Source: Actinosynnema sp. ALI-1.44 (GTDB taxonomy: Bacteria > Actinomycetota > Actinomycetes > Mycobacteriales > Pseudonocardiaceae). Taken from it: a stretch of DNA of 64,000 nucleotides. The stretch covers positions 62,001 to 126,000 of the forward strand of contig NZ_MTQO01000030.1 of NCBI RefSeq assembly GCF_001984155.1, written 5' to 3'. Shown piece after piece: positions 54,129 to 63,500 of the stretch (the first letter of the stretch is position 1; every line of letters starts with the position of its first letter). The position numbers were made by a program, and so were the translations under genes. The notes below the pieces were generated by a model. It did not search any database. It was given only the letters and a program-made list of their open reading frames with translations, and was not told the DNA's origin.

Positions 54129-54587
54129 ATGGCTGCACCGGAGATCCCCGCGCTCCTGGCGATGGCTTTCCGCGTGATCATGGATCACGTGCACGCCTCA
54201 CTGGCGGTCGACGGGTTCGACGATGTGCGGCCCGCGCACGGGTTCGCCTTCCAGTACCTCTCGACGCACTCGCAGGCCACCGCGGTGGAGTTGGGCCACC
54301 ACCTCGGTGTGACCAAGCAGGCCGCGGTCCAGTTGGTGGACGAGCTGCAGCACCTCGGCTACGTCCAGCGGGTGCCGCATCCGGTCGACCGGCGCAGCCG
54401 CGTGATCATGCTGACCCCGCGTGGCTGGGCGTGTATCCAACGAGTGGTGAACCTCTGGCAGGACACCGAGATCCGGTGGGGCGAGCTGATCGGCCGGGAA
54501 CGGCTCAACGGGCTCCGCCAGGACCTGGTGACCCTGATCGTCGACTGTTCCGGCGGTCAACCGGTGGCGCTGCGCCCGGTCTGGTAA
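54129..54587 (+). CDS. MarR-family transcriptional regulator
   Basis: A 152-aa winged-helix regulator. The recognition region is ATAVELGHHLGVTKQAAVQLVDEL cut to its core GHHLGVTKQAAVQLVD. The wing is VPHPVDRRSRVIMLTPRGW. The start follows AAGGAGAGACG. Its 3' end overlaps the convergent MFS gene by 31 bases, which suggests it may control that exporter, though no clear operator is seen. Confidence 0.88.
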   Translation: MAAPEIPALLAMAFRVIMDHVHASLAVDGFDDVRPAHGFAFQYLSTHSQATAVELGHHLGVTKQAAVQLVDELQHLGYVQRVPHPVDRRSRVIMLTPRGWACIQRVVNLWQDTEIRWGELIGRERLNGLRQDLVTLIVDCSGGQPVALRPVW

Positions 54588-55789
54588 GCCGCGCCCACCG
54601 CGGCCAGCGCCACGACCGCGCCGCCGCAGGCCAGGGCGAGTGCGGAGTACCCCGCTGCGCCCAGCAGCACGCCCGCGACCGCCGACCCGGCGGCTCCGGC
54701 CAGCCCCATCGCGAGGTCCGCGAGCCCCTGCACCGTCGGTCGTGTCGCGGCAGGCAACGACTCGGTGAGCAGGGTCGAGCCGCCGATCAGCGTCGCCGAC
54801 CAGGACAGCCCGAGCAGGACGAGCACGACCGTCAACACGGTCGTGTCCCGGTCGAAAGCCCAGGCCAGAACGCACGCCGCCAGCAGCCCGGCCGCACCCG
54901 CGGCGATCACCGCCCGCCGGCCGAACCGGTCGCTCGCCCACCCGATCACCGGGGAGGCGGCGAACATACCGGCCAGGTGCGCGCTCATGATGGCGCTCAC
55001 GGTGCCCAGCTCGCCCCCCACGTGGTCGAGGTGCACGGGCGTCATCGACATCAACGACACCATGACCAAGTGCCCTGCCACCATGGCGAGCACGCCGAAC
55101 CGGGCGGCCGGGATCGAGCGCAACGCCCGGATCGTGGCGCGCCTGCCCGTCGGGACCACATCGGGACCGATCCCGCGCGCGCGGGCGACCAGCAGCGGGT
55201 CGGGACGCAGGCCGACGGCCACGATCGCGGAGGCCACCAGGAAGGACAGGAACGCGACGGCGAACGGGCCTGCCATCGCGGGCCAGCCCGCCTCGCGGGC
55301 GACGGTGTCGGCGTGGGCCGCGATGGCGGGACCGCTCACCGCGCCGACCGTCGTCGCCCAGACCACAGTGGACAGTGAACGGCCGCGCGTGGCGGGCGCG
55401 GCCAGGTCGACAACGGCGAACCGGGCCTGGAAGTTGGCCGTGGTCGCCGCACCGAAGCAGAACATCGCGGGGTAGAGCACGGCAACCGACCCGGTGATCG
55501 CACACCCGACGAGCAGCGCCGCGCCGATCGCGCCGACGAGGTAACCCGCGGCCAGCCCCAGGCGTCTGCCTCGCGCCAGCATCAGCGAGGCCATCGGCGG
55601 GGCGAGTACGGCCGAGCCCACTACCATGGCCATACCCGCGACGCCCGCACCCGCCTGGCCGACCAGCCGCGCGGCGAACAACACGCCGACGGCGATGCCG
55701 ATTCCCATCCCTATGCCGCCGACGAGCTGCGAGACGAACAAGACGGCGACAACGCGGCGCTGTACCTCTGTCCTACTTGTGGTGTCCAT
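54557..55789 (-). CDS. MFS transporter, 12 helices
   Basis: A 410-aa major facilitator with about 12 hydrophobic segments. The N-terminal half is poor in charged loops. The second half carries GWASDRFGRRAVIAAGAAG, the family's motif A in its repeated position. Likely an exporter of a small molecule. It is convergent with a MarR regulator and stands downstream of the lipoprotein gene. Confidence 0.87.
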   Translation of the reverse strand: MDTTSRTEVQRRVVAVLFVSQLVGGIGMGIGIAVGVLFAARLVGQAGAGVAGMAMVVGSAVLAPPMASLMLARGRRLGLAAGYLVGAIGAALLVGCAITGSVAVLYPAMFCFGAATTANFQARFAVVDLAAPATRGRSLSTVVWATTVGAVSGPAIAAHADTVAREAGWPAMAGPFAVAFLSFLVASAIVAVGLRPDPLLVARARGIGPDVVPTGRRATIRALRSIPAARFGVLAMVAGHLVMVSLMSMTPVHLDHVGGELGTVSAIMSAHLAGMFAASPVIGWASDRFGRRAVIAAGAAGLLAACVLAWAFDRDTTVLTVVLVLLGLSWSATLIGGSTLLTESLPAATRPTVQGLADLAMGLAGAAGSAVAGVLLGAAGYSALALACGGAVVALAAVGAAYQTGRSATG

Positions 55790-55816
55790 GGATCTCCCGT
55801 GTGGCAGGGGAGCGCA

Positions 55817-56815
55817 CTACGGCGTGCCGTGCCCACTGTGAGCAGGGCCCGTGTCCGGCTGTGGTGCGGTCTCGGTTGACTGGGGAGGGAGCAACCAGTC
55901 CGGCGGCGTGGTGCCCGCGGGGGCCGCGCGGTAGGCGAAGTCCTCGAACGTCATCAGGTAGTCCCGCTGGTGCTGGCGGTGGCTGACGCAGGACTTGCGG
56001 GGGTAGTGCCCGCTGACCTCGACTTCGGGTGCCCACTTGAGCGTCAGGCAGTTGCGGTGCGGGCGCTCGGTCTTGAGCCAGTCGGTCGCGAACACCGTCT
56101 CCCAGAAGCTGATGTGGCTGTCGTAGGTGCCGTAGACGAATGCCTGGGTGAACGGGCCTGGTGTGAACGGCGGCGCGTTGACGTCACCGAGGTGGTTGCC
56201 CATGCGCCCGGCCGCGCCCGGCTCGCCGAAGCCGATCGGGTTGAACGGGGCGGGAACCGGCTTCATCGCCGTCGCGTTGTCGTCGCAGTTGACGAACACG
56301 GCGCCGCAGGGTCCGGTCCGGATGGCGTTGCGGGACTCGTAGTCCTGGATGAAGAAGTGCAGATCGAAGTGCGGCTTGTCGAACACGTGCGCCGGGCCGT
56401 GCCCCTTGGCCTGCCAGTTGAACATGATCCACTGGAACGGCAGGCCCTTGAGCCGCGGGAACCACAGCACGCGCTCGTGCCCGCTGCCGCACTCCGTGCT
56501 GGGGTCGACCTTGCCGCTGTTGTCCTTGTCGAAGCACGTGTTGCCGTCGTGGGTGGGCACGGTCGGCAGGCTGTTCATCGCCGACTCGCTGACTGCCACG
56601 CCGATCATCGTGGGGGCGCCGTTGGCCCCTCGTGAGTAGACGGTCTGGACGTAACCGTTGCCGAGGGAGACCTGGTTCTCGACGAGAACCCCGGCGCCCG
56701 CCGCGTTGTCGGTGCCGGTACCGGCGCTGGTTCGGCCAGGCGCGCCGCACCCCGCCGCGACCACCGACAGCGCGGTCATGGATAACAGCAGTGTGCGGTT
56801 GAATCTGTTCCTCAT
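55817..56815 (-). CDS. lipoprotein, possible TTHB210-like domain
   Basis: A 332-aa lipoprotein: TALSVVAAGC places the lipidated Cys at residue 23. The mature part includes GVAVSESAMNSLP, ERVLWFPRLKGLPFQWIMFNWQ, KPHFDLHFFIQD and GDVNAPPFTPGPFTQAF, rich in His and aromatic residues (HFDLHFF could bind metal). The pattern resembles secreted TTHB210-like proteins, but I cannot verify this. The gene ends in SGHGTP. It lies between the MFS exporter and the AhpD-like gene, all read leftwards. Confidence 0.68.
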   Translation of the reverse strand: MRNRFNRTLLLSMTALSVVAAGCGAPGRTSAGTGTDNAAGAGVLVENQVSLGNGYVQTVYSRGANGAPTMIGVAVSESAMNSLPTVPTHDGNTCFDKDNSGKVDPSTECGSGHERVLWFPRLKGLPFQWIMFNWQAKGHGPAHVFDKPHFDLHFFIQDYESRNAIRTGPCGAVFVNCDDNATAMKPVPAPFNPIGFGEPGAAGRMGNHLGDVNAPPFTPGPFTQAFVYGTYDSHISFWETVFATDWLKTERPHRNCLTLKWAPEVEVSGHYPRKSCVSHRQHQRDYLMTFEDFAYRAAPAGTTPPDWLLPPQSTETAPQPDTGPAHSGHGTP

Positions 56816-56899
56816 GAAATGAAGATTCCTTTGATCCGTTGGTGAACAGAAAGCGGCCGGCTCCGCCGCACTCGGCGGGTCCGGCCGCTGGTGGCGTGC

Positions 56900-57466
56900 T
56901 CAGGAGGCAGTCGGGCCTTCCCAGCGGTACTTCTCGAACGGTGCGTCCAGCGGGACGCGCGTCAGCCGGTTGGCGAAGGTCGACATCGTGTAGGTGCCGA
57001 TGCCGAGCACGACCTCAAGAGCGTTCTGCCGCGTGTACCCCGCGGCAAGGAACGCGGCGACGTCCTCGTCGCCCACACCGCCGTTGGCGGCGATGACGGC
57101 CTTGGTGAACTGGCGGATCGCCTCGAGGCGCGCGTCCTCCAGTGGCTTGTCGTCACGCAGGTCGTCGATCACCTTCGCCGGGGTTTCCGCCCCTGCCAGC
57201 ATGGTGGAGTGCATGGCCACGCAGTAGTGGCACTGCACGTGCGTCGCCATCGTCATGATGATGACCTCGCGCTCCATCTGGGTGAGGGAGGTCTGGTCGA
57301 AGGCTGCGATGTTCTTGAGGAAGGTGCCGAGCAGTTCGGGTGATTCGGCCATCTTGGCGACCGGTGCCGGGATGTAGCCGAACTTCTTCGTCGTACCCTC
57401 CAGCATCGGCTTGGCGCCCGCCGGCGCGGTTTCCGCGGTGTGGCTGACGAATGTGGACTCGGTCAT
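56900..57466 (-). CDS. AhpD/carboxymuconolactone decarboxylase-like protein
   Basis: A 188-aa protein with the AhpD-type motif HVQCHYCVAMHSTML (Cys-x2-Cys-x3-His) in a helical fold. It probably reduces peroxides through the thiol pair. The ATG is chosen because AGGAGG lies 8 bases before it. It is the first gene downstream of the polyketide/peptide synthase on the same strand, 92 bases away, and could be a co-expressed helper or simply a neighbour. Confidence 0.87.
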   Translation of the reverse strand: MTESTFVSHTAETAPAGAKPMLEGTTKKFGYIPAPVAKMAESPELLGTFLKNIAAFDQTSLTQMEREVIIMTMATHVQCHYCVAMHSTMLAGAETPAKVIDDLRDDKPLEDARLEAIRQFTKAVIAANGGVGDEDVAAFLAAGYTRQNALEVVLGIGTYTMSTFANRLTRVPLDAPFEKYRWEGPTAS

Positions 57467-57558
57467 GAAAGTGTCCTCCTGGGACGGTGGGGGTTTTCCC
57501 GCTGGCGGGAAACTGGGTGTGATCGTGCGGATGGGAACAGGACGCTGGGCTCGACCGG

Positions 57559-60500
57559 CTAGCGGCTCCCTTCGACAGTGGGCAGGACGGGCAGGAGGGC
57601 CGCACGCAGGCGATCGGCCAGTGCGGTCACCTGCGGGGCGCGCATCACGCTGTAGTGGTCGCCGGGCACAGCCACGCAGTGCGCGTCGCCCGGAACGAGG
57701 TCCAGCCACGCCTGGGTGACGTCCGGGCTCGCTCCCTGCTCCGCGCGTACGAGAAGGACCCGACCCGGGTACGGCGCGGGGTTGTAAGCGAGCAGGGCTC
57801 GGTAGTTGCGCGCGAACCGCTCGAAGATCGCGCCGAGCGTCTCACTGTCTATATCGGACGGCAGGACCTGCTCGGCACAGGCCCGCGTGTGCAGCACGCG
57901 CAATGCCTCGGCGCTGCCGCCGGGAAAGCTCTCCGGTGCCGGTGCCCACGAGCGACCCGCGAGGCCCGCGAGGTCGCGTGCGAACCACGACAACAACTGC
58001 GGGTCGTCGACCTCACGGCCGGGTCCGGAACCGGGTGGCTCCAGCAGGTCGATGACGGCGACGAGGTCGACCTCGTGCCCGGCGTCGGAGAGCTGCCGGG
58101 CGATCTCCAGTGCGACCATACCGCCCATGGACCACCCGCCGACCCGGTACGGCCCGGTGGGGATCGCGGCGGTGAGCGCGGCCACGTAGTGCCTGGCCAG
58201 ATCCGGCACGGTGCCGAGGGGGACGTCGGCGTCGGGAACCTGGAGCCCGTAGCACGGCTGGTCGGCACCGAGGGCGTCGGCGAGTGCGGCGTAGCACAGC
58301 ACGTCGCCACCGACCGGGTGCACGAGCAGCAGCGGCGGCTGGGTCCCTCCGGTGCGGATCGGGACGAGTGCGTCGCGGCCGGTCTCGGCCTTGACGTCAC
58401 GCAGCCGCTCGGCGAGCCCCTCGATGGTCGGCCTGCCGAACAACTCCGACAACGGCAGCGCGCGGCCGAACTCGGCACGGACCCGCGACACCAGCCGCAC
58501 CGCGAGGAGCGAATTGCCGCCGAGGGCGAAGAAGTCGGACGCCACCCCGACCTCGCTGCCGGGGAAGAACTCCGACCACACCTCCACCAGCCGGGCCTCC
58601 ACCGCGTCGCGCGGGCCGGTCGCGTCCGTCGCGCCCGATGCGGGGGCGTCCGGCGACGGAAGCGCCGCGCGGTCGACCTTGCCGTTGGCACTCAACGGAA
58701 GTGAGTCCACGATGACGACACGCGACGGCACGAGGTAGTCCGGCAGTTGCGCGCGGAGCCCGGCGAGGAGACCGGATTCGGTGACATCCCCCACGGCGTA
58801 GGCGACGAGCCGTCTGGTGTGCCTGTCGCCGACCGCCGCGGCCACGGCGGCGCGCACGCCTGGCTGCCGCAGCAGCGCCGCGTCGACCTCGCCCAGTTCG
58901 ATCCGATAGCCGTTGATCTTGACCTGGAAGTCCTCGCGGCCCAGGAACTCGATGGTGCCGTCCGGCAGGTAGCGGCCGAGGTCGCCGGTTCGGTACAGCC
59001 GCTCGCCGGTCACCGGATGGCGGACGAAACTCGCGTCGGTCTTCGCTCTGTCGCCGAGGTAACCACGGGCCAGTCCGGCGCCCGCGATGTGCAACTGCCC
59101 GGGTACCCACACGGGACACGGCCGCATCTGCTCGTCGAGCACATGGAAGCGCTGGTTGCGCATGGGCGTGCCGTACGGGATCGACGTCCACCGCGGGTCG
59201 ACGCGGTCGATCGGGTACCAGATCGACCAGATCGCCGCCTCGGTCGCGCCGCCGAGGCTCCACACGCCCGCGTCGGGCAGGAGCGTCCGGATGCGGTCGG
59301 GCAGGGTGACCGGGATCCAGTCACCGCTCATCATCACGACGCGCACCGGCAGGGCGTCCACCTCGGCGGCGAGCGCGTGCTCGGTGAACATCTCCATCAG
59401 CGTGGGCACGGTGTTCCAGACCGTCACCCGGTGTTCGGCCACCAGTTCGGCCCACCGCGCGGGCTCGCGCAGCGCCTGGGGCTCGGGCAACACCAGCGCG
59501 CCGCCGACGCCGAGCACGCCGAACACGTCGTAGACCGACAGGTCGAAGTTCAACGCGGACAGGCCCAGCACCCGGTCGTCCCCGGTCACGCCGAAGCGCT
59601 CGTTGACGTCCACCACGGTGTTCAACGCGGCCGCGTGCTCGATCATGACGCCCTTCGGCGTGCCGGTCGAGCCGGAGGTGAAGATGACGTACGCCAGGTC
59701 GGTGGGCTCGGTCGTCGTGGGCAACGGGTCGTCGGCGGGCTGCTGCGCCTCCGGGCCGTCCACGGCCAGCCGGACGGCGTCCCCCGGCCAGTCGACGCGA
59801 TCCTCCACCCACGACTGGGTCAGCAGGACTGAGCCGCCGCACAGGGCAAGCAGGGTGTGCAGCCGTTCGGTGGGCACTCCCGCGTCGACGGGCACGTACG
59901 CCGCACCGGCCCGCAGGACGCCGAGCACGCCGACGACCTGCTCCCAGCCCTTCTCCATCACCACCGCGACCAGATCACCCGCGCCGACGCCGTGTTCGCG
60001 CAGCCAGTGGGCGACGCGGTTGGCGGCTTGGTCCAGCTGGCCGTAGCTCAGCGTGCGATCAGCAGCGATGACAGCGGGAGCGTCGGGCCGTTCGGCGGCG
60101 GCAGAGGCGATCGGCTCGTGCAGCAGCCCACGGGGGCGTGGCCCGGCGGTGTCGTTGACCCGCCCGCGGATCTCCAGGTCCGCGGCGGGGACCAGGACCG
60201 GCGTGGCCGCGTCCCAGGCGGCCTCGTCGTGGCAGAGCCGGCGCAGCAGGTCGACGTACGCGCCGAACATCGCGTCGACCATGCCCTCCGGGAACAGGTC
60301 CTCGACGACGTCCCAGTTGACCGCCAGCCCACCCTGGTCCTCCACGACCTGGTGGTCGAGCCACACCTGCGGGGTGCGGATCGAACTGGACACCTGGGTG
60401 CCGCGCTCACCCAGTTCGATCAGGTGTTGCGCGAGGCCGGTCGCCGCCGGGTCGTTCTCGGAGGACGCGAAGTTGACCATGCTGGCGAACACGACCGGCA

Positions 60501-63500
60501 TGCCCGCCGAGCCCGCTGTGCCACGCACGCGGTTGAGCTCGCGCAACACGGCGACACCCGAGACGTGACTGTGCTCCAGATCGGTCCACAAGCGGCGTTG
60601 CACCCGCTCGGCCTGGGCGGTGAAGGCCTCGCCCGCGCCGCAGTGCACTTCCAGCAGGGTGGTGGCGCTGAAGTTGCCGACCACGTCCGGGACCTGCTCG
60701 TGCAACGGCAGCCGGTTGAAGAACAGGACGTTCAGCGTGAAGCTCCCGGACTTGCTCCACGCCGCGAGCACCTGGGAGTAGGCCGTGCACAGCGCGGCGG
60801 ACGCGGTGACGCCACGGGCGCTCGCGTGCCGTTTGAACGCCGCCCACACCGACGGGTCGAGCCGCGTGGAGCGGTGGGCGAAGCGCGGTGCGCTGATCGC
60901 CGCCGGACTGGTGGCCAGCGGCAGGTCCGGCGCGGGCGGCAAGGTTTCGACCCGTTCACGCCAATAGCGCTCGGCCGCGTCGTGCACAGGCGTCCCGGCG
61001 ATGGACTTGGCGGTGGTGACGTAGTCGCGGTATGTGATCTCCAGCGGCGGCAGGTCGCCGTCCTCGCCGCGGTAGGCCGCTGCCCACTCGCGCAGGAACA
61101 CGGATGTGCTCCACGCGTCGATGATGAGCGCGTCGAGTCCGATGTGGAGCCTGGCGGACTCGTCGGTGAGCCTGGTGGCGCGCACGACGAACAACGGCCA
61201 GACGGCGGGGTCGAAGACCTGGTCGCGGACCTCCGCGTGGATGGCGGCGAGCGCGTGCTCGCGTTCGTTCTCCGGCAGGTCGCGCAGGTCTGTGACGTCG
61301 ATCCGGTAGTCGGGCACCTCAGGCAGCACCCGCTGGGTACCGTCCGGGCTCACCACCGCGCGGAGCATGTCGTGCCGTGTGATCATGCGGCGCAGCGCCG
61401 CGTCGAGCCGTTCGAGGTCCACCTCGACGTCGACCTCCAGGAAGAAGTAGGTCGACACCCCGCCGAGTTCGAACACCTCGGACCGGCCGAGCAGGTAGGC
61501 CTGCTGAAGGTCGGTGAGCGGGAACGGGTCGTGGCGGGCCGCTTCGTCGGCGGTGATCGCGGGCAGTCCGGCCGCGGGGTGCGGCTGCTCCTCGGACGCG
61601 CCGCCCAGCAGGGCGATCGCCTCCTCGGCGAGGCCGGCGATGCTGCGTCCTTCGAGGAAGGCCACCAGCGGCAGCGTGATGCCGAGTTCGACGGCCATCG
61701 CGTCCTTGACTTCCAGCGCCATCAACGAATCCAGGCCGAGGTGGGGCAGCGGCTCGTGCACGTCCAGGTCCTCACCACGAGAACCGAGCGCACGACCGAT
61801 CAGACGGGCGAACTCCACGCGCAGATGCCCGGACCGCTCGGCGGCGGGCACCTGTGCGAGGACATGACCGGCCGGTTCGGTGCGTACCACAGCGGCAGGG
61901 CGGACCGGCGGGCTCTGCGGACTCGGTGCACTGCGCAGCAGCGTGGATCGTTGTGCTCGCTTCAGGTAGACGCCTTCTGCTTCGGCGACCGCCCGACCTG
62001 TCGCGTCGTAGAGCCGCACGGTCGCTGCCAGCGTCGACGACGGGTCGGATGTCGGCGCGAGCCGCACATGGCAGTACGTCGTCTGGTCGGGTTCGTAACC
62101 GTGGAACACGAAGCGCTCCATGCCCACGAGCATGAACACGGCATCACGCGGAGTCTCCGCGGGCAGGCAGGAGAACACGGTCTGGAACATGGCGTCGATC
62201 AAGCCGGGGTGCAGCAGGTAGGGCGCGCACTCGCCGGGCCGTGGTGCGCGCATCCGGGCCAGCGCTTCTCCCGGTTCGCACCAGACGTGCTCGATCCACC
62301 TGGCGGAGTCGCCGAGGTAGACCCGGCGCCGCCACATCCGGCGGTGGAAGTCCACATCGGACAGCTCGCCGGTCAGGCGACCCCGCACGGCGTCGAGGTC
62401 GAGTGTCCCCGCCGCGACCGTGTGCGCCCGGAAGGCGCCGCTGGCGTGCAGGGTCCAGAACGAGCCGCCGTTCTCGGCACGGTGTTCGGCGTGGTAGCCG
62501 AAGGTGGACGCCCCGTCGACACCCGGTTCGACGACGAGCTGGACCCGTTTCCGCTCACCGTGTTCCAGCACCAAGCTCGTGAGCACGAGGCTGTCGGTGA
62601 CCGCGACCGCACCGGTGCCGCCGAGCCGCGCGGATGCGGCGAACACCGTGTCCAGGTACACACCGATGTTGACCACCGGCAGCCCGTCGACCATGCAGTC
62701 GTTGAGGCACGGGTGCGTCTCGGGATCGAGGACGGCGTCGAACTGCGTTTGCGCGAGTGGCGAGGACACCAGGTCACCGAGCAGGTCGACGGACCCCGTC
62801 GGTGCCGCGGCGACCGCGCGCACCACAGTGGGTTCAGTGGGTTCGAACCATTGGCGGGAGCGCTGGAAGGGATAGGTCGGCACTGTGGCGCGGCGTCGGC
62901 CCCGGCCCGCGTCGAACGTCGCCCAGTCGACCTCCACACCGACGGTGTGCAGTCTGGCGAGACTGTCGGTCAGCACCTGCCAGTCACTGTGTCGCGGCCG
63001 CAGCGACGGCAGGAAAACCAGGGGCCGCTCGGGTTCGCCGGGCGGAGCGAACCGCTTGGCCATGCCGGTCAGCGTCGGCGCGGGCCCGATCTCGACGAAA
63101 ACGCGGTGGCCCGCGTCGTACAGAGCGGTCATGCCCGCGTGGAAGGCCACCGGCGCACGGGCGTGCTCACGCAGATAGGCCGCGGAGTAGACGTTCTCGC
63201 CGAGCAGCACCTCGCCGGACACGTTGGACACCAGGGGGATGCGTGCGGCGTGGTACTCCACAGTAGACGCTTCGGCCTCGAAGGCGGCCAGCATCGGGTC
63301 CATCCGCGGGGAGTGGAACGCCCGGGACACGGCCACTGGTTTGGCGCGTATCCCTTGCTCGGCCAGCACGGCCAGCACCTGTGCCACGGCGTCCTCGGCT
63401 CCGGAGACCACCACGCTCTCCGGCCCGTTGACGGCCGCGATCGAGACTTCCCCGCCCCACGGCTCGAGGACCGCGCGAACGGACTCGGCCGACGCGAACA

